From Nissolia schottii (taxonomy: Eukaryota > Streptophyta > Magnoliopsida > Fabales > Fabaceae): a stretch of 64,000 nucleotides of DNA. The translations under genes were made by a program, and so were the position numbers. The DNA lies in the NCBI GenBank assembly GCA_003254905.1, contig QANU01003465.1:95121-159120 (forward strand), given 5' to 3'. The notes below the pieces were generated by a model. It was not told the DNA's origin. It saw only the letters and a list, made by a program, of their open reading frames with translations, and ran no database searches. The number at the start of each line of letters is the position of its first letter. The stretch's first letter is position 1. Of this stretch, positions 56,013 to 64,000 are shown one piece after another.

Positions 56013-56700
56013 CACTACAAAAAATAAAAATACAATTTTCCACTAGTTCAAAACTGGGTTTTGCGGCGGTGAGAATCGTTGCTAAACATATTTTGCGATG
56101 GTTTGCTTTCTGCTGCAATCCGAGGTGTCGGCAAACTATTCGACGACCGTCTTTAGTGGTGAACATGGGTCGAGTCAGGTAAGACTCGCTCATGTCACCG
56201 ATCTGACCCGCCTATCAACGAATAGGTCGGGTTAGGCGGGGTCAGCGGGTGACCCGCCTTTCCTTTTTAAAAAAAAATTCAATTTGTTTTAAAAAAATCC
56301 ATTTTTTAATAGAAAAAAGCTATGATTTTTTCAAAAAATAGACAACTATTTTTTAAATTAAAAAATCTATTTTTTTAATTTAAAACAACCATATTTTAGT
56401 AATTAAAAATTAAAAATAATATATATAGGCGAGTTGCAGGTCGAGTCGGGTTGAGAAGTAGGGACCCGAGACTCAACCCATATAATATGGCGGATCCATT
56501 GGATCTGACCCGCCGACCAGACTCAACCCGACCCAAGCTGGTTGGGTTGGGTCAGATTAGCGGGTCGGATCGAACCCATGTTCAACCCTAACTGTCTTTA
56601 GCAAACGTTGCTGCAAAATAATTAGCGGCGGTTATAACCGCGGCTAAAAGGAAATATTATTAAAAAAAAGTGATTTTAACGATAGTTTTAAACGGCCAAT
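56013..56700 (+). mobile_element. CACTA-like fragment containing a hAT MITE
   Basis: Starts CACTACAAAAAATAAAAATA and carries GCGGCGGT palindromic repeats (near 56063 and 56625). The sequence is continuous when the hAT insertion at 56154-56590 is removed (CGACCGTCTT then AGCAAACGTTGC). The right terminus was not found; the end given is where the repeats stop. Confidence 0.6.
56154..56590. mobile_element. hAT-type MITE (nested)
   Basis: Ends TAGTGGTGAACATGGGT and, in complement, TAGGGTTGAACATGGGT, are flanked by 8 bp duplications ACCGTCTT (56146-56153) and ACTGTCTT (56591-56598), one mismatch. The interior has GGGTCGGGT-type repeats typical of small hAT elements. Non-coding. Confidence 0.88.
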
Positions 56701-58636
56701 GATACTTTATATATTAAAAATAAAAAATAAAAAATGAGAAAGACTTAAGAATAACCTGCGTAAAATGTCCATTTATCTAATTTCATCTCCATAAATTTTA
56801 TATCCTGAAACATCCCCATGACTTTAAAAGAAAAGTTATATATTAATGAGAATTGAAGTGAAATGAATAAACGAAAATAAATTGAGTTATTTGCTCGGAC
56901 AAAAATACAAAATGTGCAGGACTTGGGAACTTAGGGTTAGCAATTTGGTCTACCAAAATGTCGTCTATATTTTTTATCAATTTCATTCTCTCCGCACAGT
57001 CGTTGAACTCTCCATCGCTTCTCTTTTCCACTTTGGTCGCCGTTATTAGACTTGTTTTAATAAGAGATGAAATGTTATTCAAAATAACATATGTTCCCTT
57101 ATTTTCATTTCTTCATTTCTGTATAATGAAAATATTTAATCAACGGGATCATAATTTTGTGGATGACACGTGTTCTTAGAGGTTCAACTTCAATTCATTT
57201 GAACTTATTATTATGCATGTGTTTTATGTTATGGATTTGCTGTATTAGTCACTGAATTTACAATTACTTTTACTCCATAAAAATAAATTATTGTTACCTT
57301 GTAGGACTTATATTTTTGTACGGACAATATAAAATGATCAGGGAACTTTTAACTTTGCAATGAGTTGAGAAGAAAAAAGAAATAAACATGTACTTTTACA
57401 AAAAAAAAAAGAAAAAGAGTAAGTACTAAGTTTTTTTTTTTAAAGGTGTCCCTTTTTATAAAAATTGAAAAANTTTTTTTTAAAGGTGTCCCTTTTTATA
57501 AAAATTGAAAAATATAACTTAACATTTCACTTGTAGGAAGATGGATTTTAGAGGCTTTGGAATGCTTGGAAAGATGAAGACTCGCTCATATCAGTTAGAC
57601 CACATGATAAAAAGGTAAAAATTGTAACTAATACTATTAAATATTATTTACATCATCATGCACAGAAATATTAATACTTTCATATACGCACTTGCTTACG
57701 TATTTATTGAACCAGGTTCATCGTCTCAGAATTGCAATATATATTATAAACTACTACACCAAATAGTTGACTACAATGAGTATTAGTTTTTCTTCTCTTT
57801 TTTCGGTTTTAATTTAGTAAACTTCAAGGTGAGACTGTCGCATTATAGTTGCAACAATGGAAAAAGCAAGTACATACTTTTTTTTTAATAGTATGACTAT
57901 GTGTACAATTATATTTCGTTATTGTTGTATATTAAAATTGAAACTTTTATTGGTTTGACTTCAATAGGAAAAATCAAGTCAAACATGATAATATGCATTT
58001 TACAGGTATTTTTGGGTTCTACTGTATACTAATTACATAAATAGTATGCAAAAACAATATGATCAAATAATTTTTTAAGGAAAACTAATTTATGTTATTT
58101 TATAGTTTTTCATATTTCAGTAACTTGTTGATTTGTTGATGATGAGATGCATAAAGAACTACTACGTATCTTTAGTAGGTATATATTTTTTTTTTACACA
58201 CGTATTCTTTTCCAAAGTATATTTTTATGACTAAATCAAATTAATGAATGCTAATTTCATCTACTTTAGTTGACTATTTGTGGGGAAACGAAAAATATTG
58301 CCGATGTGCACTCACGCTTTGGCCCCCTAATGAAAGAAGGCATCACCCAAAAATATATTCAACCATGTATGGATATAACATTGTAACTATATTTATATCG
58401 ATATTTGTATTTTTTTTTCCATTGACACTATTGACGTGAATCAATCTATTATGTCAACTTTATTGTATTATAGTAAAGCAGTTAAAACATTATATCAATC
58501 AACTAGTGGCTTAGTTAAGCCGCTTTTTTTTTCGTGTTTGGTATAAATAAATATCTGTGATTAGATTTTTATGCAAGTAACTCTTCCTTTATAATTCTTA
58601 GCCTGTTAAGCCACTTTTTTTCTATTGAATTTTCAA
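56701..58636. other. AT-rich intergenic DNA with an assembly-gap duplication
   Basis: No gene recognised. At 57431-57513 a 40 base block (TTTTTAAAGGTGTCCCTTTT...ATTGAAAAA) occurs twice with a single n (57473) between, which looks like unmerged contig ends rather than a biological repeat. Confidence 0.55.
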
Positions 58637-58822
58637 TTTTTTTTTAGGTTACGCTCAGTATCCAAGGCTTAGCCTTGACTAATCCGAGTCGACCTAGGTC
58701 GCGCACCTGGCTATGGCGAGTGAGTCTCCTAGCGAGGATAACTGCGTACACAAGGTCTCGAACTCGGGACCTTGCTTAAGGGATACCAAGTCGCTTACCA
58801 CATGGGCCAACCCTCCACGGCT
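58637..58822 (-). mobile_element. tRNA-derived SINE, copy A
   Basis: On the minus strand it has a polymerase III A-box-like TGGCCCATGTGG, a B-box-like GAGTTCGAGACC, a long 3' body and a poly(A) tail (T-run at 58637). The flanks carry a 10 bp target duplication GAATTTTCAA (58627-58636) and GAATTTTGAA (58823-58832). The sequence is about 84% alike to copy B by eye. It lies just beyond the RDR1 3' end. Confidence 0.88.
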
Positions 58823-59130
58823 GAATTTTGAATTATTATTGTCGTACTTTACAGTTAGATCGTAGATTTAATTATTTTAAATCCATAAAAAGCGACATAA
58901 CAAACACATGAAAAATTATAAATGATGACACTGTGGACGTCAATGACACAATCACAATCACTCTTGATCCAGTTTACAAATAATACAGAGGATACGGATG
59001 ACACAATGTCTATATCCGCACAAAGTCATATTATGACATTACCAGAAAAATATAAACACGCAGAGTCAACAAACAGCAGCTGCTTCAGGACATGTGCTGA
59101 AAAGCAGGGAGTGCTAAAGCCAAAGAGTGG

Positions 59131-62100
59131 TCAATTCAAATGCAGGCGAGGAAAACTATGTTCCAAGGATAGATTAGAAGACATCCTAGTGGTGGTTTTC
59201 ATCTTCTTGATTTGAACAAGCTGATGGTAAACACACCAAGGGAAACTTAGGTAATGGTCCCTATTCATGCCTTCATTGTAGCAACCCCAGTAACTAGGAT
59301 GATAAGTAACATGATACCAAGCAGAAGCTTTTGCATATTTGTCATTCATGGAATCTTCAACGCCGTTGCTATCATTGAACCAGGCACGAGCCTCATTCCT
59401 CAAGGACCTGACGGCCGCATTGATTGCATCCTTCAGTGCATCCGAATCCCTTCTTCTGGAGAAGGACTTTGACATTTTCATGATGTTGCCGCTGAGGATT
59501 TCTGCTTCAGTTTTGATCCCATAGTAGTCCATGAGATTTCCCAACTTGTAGTCGTAGTTGCTTTTGTGATAAAAAGCATCATCAACATAATCCAGAAAGC
59601 CGTCAACTTCCATGTCAGGGTCATATGACCGCGCAGCCACTTCCGGAGTGAAGGACGTGATAGAGCCGGCACTAGTTGCGACTCCTCGCACTTCCCTGAA
59701 AAGCTTTCCTATTACATTATTTGACTCATAGGTGGGTTTATCAGGCTTCTCCATGAAGTCTGGATATTCTTTAACACGAAGATGAGGAGGTATAACAGCT
59801 GGGACACCAGTTTTCGGAAAGTCAACGGCTACCGAAGATAGCTTTGCAAGCTCGATACATTGTTCAGCCATTGCTTTCGAGGGCTCTTTATCCGCAAAGA
59901 CAGTGTGTGCGTTGCAAATTATTCCTAGACTGTCATTGACTATGTAGTTGGCAAAGTACTCCTCAACCTCCTGCACCAAGAAATTAAATCAAAGGGAATA
60001 AAAAATCATATGGCTTACAAAGACCATGGACAGTACTATATAGTAAGGCCTTTCTGAGCAATAACTTTAATTTTTAAAGTAAATAATACTCCATGAATCC
60101 ATACAGTTTGGGTTTTGGACCTAGCTAGAGATTCAAGAAAAATTAAATGGGAAGTTAGAGATGTGAAGACAAGGTAGCAAATGGATTTTGTTAAAGTAGA
60201 AGATGACATAATATGGAGTGTATGGTTAACAATAGACATGCTTATTCGATCTAAACACTGGAGACCATATCATACCACAAGCCACACGGTTTAAATATCT
60301 TGGGTCCATTATCCAAAATCCCTTCAAGGTGAGCCGATGAAGTAAAGGTGTGTTTCAGATGTTATTAGTGATGGAAAAATTATACCGCACAACTCTAAGA
60401 CTTGCAAAGTTCTATGTGATAGAATATTGAATGGTAAAAAGCAAACAAGAGAGCAAATTGGTATGAAACAGTAGTAGAGACGAAAATGTTGCCTTGAATA
60501 AATCGGCATTGATAGAGTCGCCAAAGAAACCACCCCCCAACCAACGGGGGGTTGGTTCAAGTGATAAGCGGCTTGGTGTCACATAAGCAAGGTCCCAAGT
60601 TTGAGACCTTGTGTACGTAGTTATCCCCGCTGGGAGACTCACCCGCCATAGCCAGGTGCACGACCCGGGTCGACCCGGATTAGTCAAGGCTAAGACTTGG
60701 ATACCGGGCAGGCAACCTAAAAAAAAGAAACCACCCCCCCCCCCCTCCACCTAGTTGGACAGCTGATTGTTTTGCTACTTAAATACTTTATACAAACCTA
60801 TTAAATATCACCAAAAAAAAAATTGAATACATATTTAATTTAGTTTTTTTTAGAGAATCAATAATATTTCTGATTTAGATAATTTTAAACATAGTATGCT
60901 TTTAATGGATCTTAATATGGAAATTGATTCACAATACTTCAAATTGATGTTGTGATATGGAAATATAACACTATAACTAAAATATCGTTACTGTAGATAA
61001 AACACAAATTCAAGTTCTAACATGAATTTTAAGAGCACTCTCACTCAAGCAACCAAATTAAGATAATGGCACCAAATCTAGCAAAATATGTTAAACGTGA
61101 CATTAAATTTTAAACAAACATAGAATGGGATCAACAAATTTCATAAGGACAACAGTTAACATAATAATTTAAGTTTTCTTTAAATATTAAAAATAACACA
61201 TCCACTTGCTGTGAAAGCTGGGAATGTTTTGGAATCAAAATGTGAGTAAACGAGTGAAGCAGGATAAAAACAAGTTTGTTACAAGTAGATAGGGTAGAAT
61301 TATGAAGCATGCGCCCTTTACGATATTGACATGGATGATAGGAAAATTGGTTAAAAAATGGAAATCCATCTGGCATAATCAATTCAAATGAAATCATAGA
61401 TAGATACAGCAACAGACAGGAATATCAAAACAAGTTTCAAGATCACATATAGTAATAACACCAGGTCTAAGAATGATACCTCAATCATCACGTCATGATC
61501 CAATTCCATACTTGGTGCAGGAGTGTAGTCCATTGGTTGGATTTCCCTAGGTGGAATCAATTCAGGGTCCCAACAAACAAAGTAGATGTCTCCATCCAAA
61601 TCACTTCCCGAACATTCATTTGTATGAGGTCTTATAATGAAAACCAGTTATTTGTGTCAATATAAATTTTAAAAGGAAATTTTAATAAACTAGACAATAG
61701 ATAGCATCTCAATTTACATACGCGAAAATGCCAAATATTCAAAGCCTAATAAGGTACTTGTGTTCTAATCATAATTCACTGGATGTGTTTCCTTCATAGG
61801 AAACAAAAGTTGCAAAACAATTCAGGTAGATGCTCACTTGTGAAAATTTTAGCAAACATTTAAGAATGGAAACAATTTCAAGCATATTTAAAGAAGATTA
61901 ACTTGCAACTGTACTATTCAGATCATGTCAGGTTTAAAATAACAAGCATGATTTCAAAGTCATAAGCATTTGAATAACATGGCCAAGAGAAACAAAAATG
62001 AGCAATCTAGAAGCCTCAAAGAAGATAGCAGGACACTAATAAACTGCAACTGCCTTGCAACTTCTTCTTGCAGCAAATATGCCAGAAAACCTAAGAAACA

Positions 62101-64000
62101 ATCTTTTACTTATATAACGCGTAAAAAAAATATAGAAATTAGTATCTTTACAGACTGTAGACATATTTAAACATAGATTATTCCATGTTAAGTAGAAAGC
62201 AGTAAAATAAGCCACCATATATTGTTAAACTGCAAAGTCCCATGAAAGAATGGAGTTGATACATTGTCAAGAAAACAGAAGAAAGTAATGCAGCAAACAA
62301 GTATGGATGTGTGTGTTTCTAGAAGTAAATGTAACATAACATATCATATTTATTAAAAATGATTTCCAATACTTGTGAAGCTGTAAATACCTAATGGAAC
62401 TCCTAGTGAAATAGTCATGCTATTCATTATTTCACCAAATTTGATTATTTAAATTTTAGAGACTAGGATTTTGGATTGGATTCAACATTTAAAAGTCAGA
62501 TCATACACGATCCTATAAAATAGTGTCTAACATAAATAATAATTATAATGTTAAGAAATATATTTACCTGAACCCTTTCTGAGGGAAAACAACACAATCC
62601 ACCATGTGATGCAAAGCTTGCACATTCACAGCATTTAAAACACGCACATCACCTGGGTGCAGGCAGGGGTTTTTTGCTACCACTACCCTACCTGTAACTA
62701 AGTTAGGCCTAGCCAAACCATATGAAGAAGAACCATCAGATAGAGTCCTGTGCCTATTGTTAGAAAATTGAACAAATACTTGACCATATTCTAGGGTTCT
62801 AGTTTCGTCAAGACAACCCATCATTGCTCTTCCATTTCGAATAAAGATCCTCGTTTTGAGCCGCAACTCCAACAGTTTTGATTCCCTAAATGTTTGCAGC
62901 ATCATCGAAAGAAATGGTTCTGCATTCGGCTTGTAGCCACAAATGAGCATCTCCTTCAAAACATTAGTGACTTCCCCAGTATACATCAAGTCCAGAGCCT
63001 CCTGCGCCTTTAATGAATCAGTTATTATGCCATTCAGTTGACTTACAACCTCTCTTTGTTTTTTCTCGAAAACATTATCCTCAACACCAAGAGTCGATAA
63101 GAGAGTAATCAACTGCCGATTTAGATAACAGGGCTGAAGTTTACTAGTTGCCAATACATCCAACTTTGTGTTATCTGAATCATACTTGCACATACTCTTC
63201 CTCAGTGATAGCTTTACTGACGATGCTGGGTCAACAGCCACAACTCCTTTGTACCCACCGTATCGGATTTGAAAGGCAGATGGCGTGGAATCATAACCAC
63301 ATTTTTTAGCCACTTTCCTGGCAAATTCAACAGATATCTTCCCGATTCCATCAGAGAAGACATAGTGAATTCCACCATGAGTAATCTCAACATCAGGAAT
63401 GAGTTCAATTTCATGTCTGCTAACACTTAGAGATTCAGTAGAAGAACCAAAAGATTGGCCTAGCCTAGCGGCATATTTAGCCACATTTCTAATATTGCGA
63501 AAATTTCCCATCCATTCTCGAATGTAAGCAGCAGTACATCCACTTGTCGTAGGAGCAAACATCCAGAGAGAATTTTCCCGCAACTGACTCGATGAGAATG
63601 CTAGAAATTCAAACTTCTTGTCACCAATAACTATACCATTTCTTAGGACAGAAAGAATTCTTTCGTATATTTCAGTCTTCCTGTTCTCAGATGTACGTGG
63701 AGATAAATCTGTTGAATAGAGTCTATCTAACTCCTCATCAACAAATGACACACGAAGAAAGTTATCAATATATTGGTGGAAATGGCGCAGAACACGATTT
63801 GAGACATTAACCTCTGGATCACAAAAATACACTTTGCATGGCGTAATCTGAACCCTCCTTACATATACTAACCCATCATCCAAGGATATTGCAGGTGACC
63901 GAGCAGGATTCCGCGATGCAATGCGTGCAAGGTACCATGTATACTGATCAGTCAGCCACTTTGTGGGTTCATAACAGAACTCCTTTGAATGGTACATTTT
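59131..64000 (-). CDS. RDR1: RNA-dependent RNA polymerase 1 (RDR1), C-terminal 807 residues, 5' end outside window
   Basis: Three exons on the minus strand: 64000-62568 (continues beyond the window), 61630-61480 and 59970-59131, all joined in phase to a TGA stop at 59131-59133. Plant eukaryotic-type RdRP features: FSDGIGKISVEFA, SAFQIRYGGYKGVVAV, SLRKSMCKYDSD, SSYGLARPNLVTGRVVV, CLHPGDVRVL, and the catalytic DLDGD (61588-61602, split context NECSGSDLDGDIYF) whose aspartates bind metal. The C-terminal half (SLGIICNAHTVFADKEPS, VDFPKTGVPAVIPP, NLMDYYGIKTEAEILSG, ARAWFN, ASAWYHVTYHP) matches the RDR1 subgroup. RDR1 makes double-stranded RNA in salicylate-linked antiviral silencing. Introns are 937 and 1509 bp; the second contains a SINE. 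No disruption is visible in the coding part seen. Confidence 0.95.
60539..60723 (+). mobile_element. tRNA-derived SINE, copy B, in RDR1 intron 2
   Basis: Matches copy A along its length (shared TAAGCAAGGTCCC, GAGACCTTGTGTACG and GGATTAGTCAAGGCTAAG) and ends in an A-run. A 15-16 bp target duplication AAGAAACCACCCCCC flanks it at 60523-60538 and 60724-60739. It is antisense to RDR1 and would be spliced out. Confidence 0.9.

Noticed and set aside
55849-56193. 114-codon minus and 106-codon plus frames
   Set aside because: Both cross the CACTA-like and hAT borders and have no domain.
58637-60723. Genuine tRNA genes
   Set aside because: Only polymerase III box similarity is present; no cloverleaf fits, and the sequences have A-tails and target duplications of SINEs.

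Overview
This window is nuclear DNA from a flowering plant, almost certainly a eudicot. Coding exons are small islands split by GT-AG introns in AT-rich sequence packed with nested plant transposons. A 15.5 kb MITE with an outer arm rich in TTTTTATGCACTAAC-like sequence resembles repeats I associate with legumes, so a legume is my best guess, but this is an inference. Single n characters at 7263, 37398, 50933 and 57473 indicate a draft assembly.

Host genes that can be supported: (1) a complete four-exon GT14-family glycosyltransferase (GlcAT14-like, 401 aa, minus, 7517-13259); (2) two copies (minus, 31237-31518 and 39841-40092) of a small proline/serine-rich single-pass membrane protein, produced by a local segmental duplication; (3) two divergently transcribed heavy-metal-associated isoprenylated proteins (HIPPs), 147 aa each with identical exon lengths 75/76/293 nt (minus 47688-50828, plus 54079-55498); (4) the C-terminal 807 residues of an RDR1-type RNA-dependent RNA polymerase (minus, 59131-64000, running off the right edge) with its catalytic DLDGD motif intact.

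Layout. 1-7.5 kb: AT-rich sequence, a decayed LINE endonuclease and a probable Ty3 LTR with primer site. 7.5-13.8 kb: the glycosyltransferase, whose 4.4 kb first intron holds two LINE 3' ends. 14-16 kb: MITEs, one nested in another. 16-24 kb: a Tat-like Ty3 gag-protease remnant, a 3.9 kb solo LTR interrupted by a hAT MITE, an antisense coiled-coil ORF remnant and a second gag fragment. 24-31 kb: unassigned AT-rich DNA, a cluster of GCACAAAC repeats and a non-autonomous CACTA element. 31-41 kb: the duplicated small-protein gene, its two copies separated by a truncated Copia element that contains a 5.8 kb CACTA element that in turn contains a solo LTR. 41-47 kb: a second Copia remnant next to a 2.56 kb solo LTR carrying two internal repeat arrays. 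47-55.5 kb: the HIPP pair. 55.5-64 kb: CACTA-like and hAT fragments, two tRNA-like SINEs and RDR1.

Nothing here looks like an operon or a dedicated pathway. RDR1 acts in antiviral and transgene silencing, HIPPs bind metals or partner proteins at membranes, and the GT14 enzyme modifies cell-wall arabinogalactan in the Golgi; their adjacency appears incidental. The most distinctive observations are the small-membrane-protein duplication with a microsatellite-driven in-frame upstream start, the recurring GCACAAAC motif seen inside a precisely delimited MITE, the double-hairpin nested MITE, and the SINE pair with clear target duplications.
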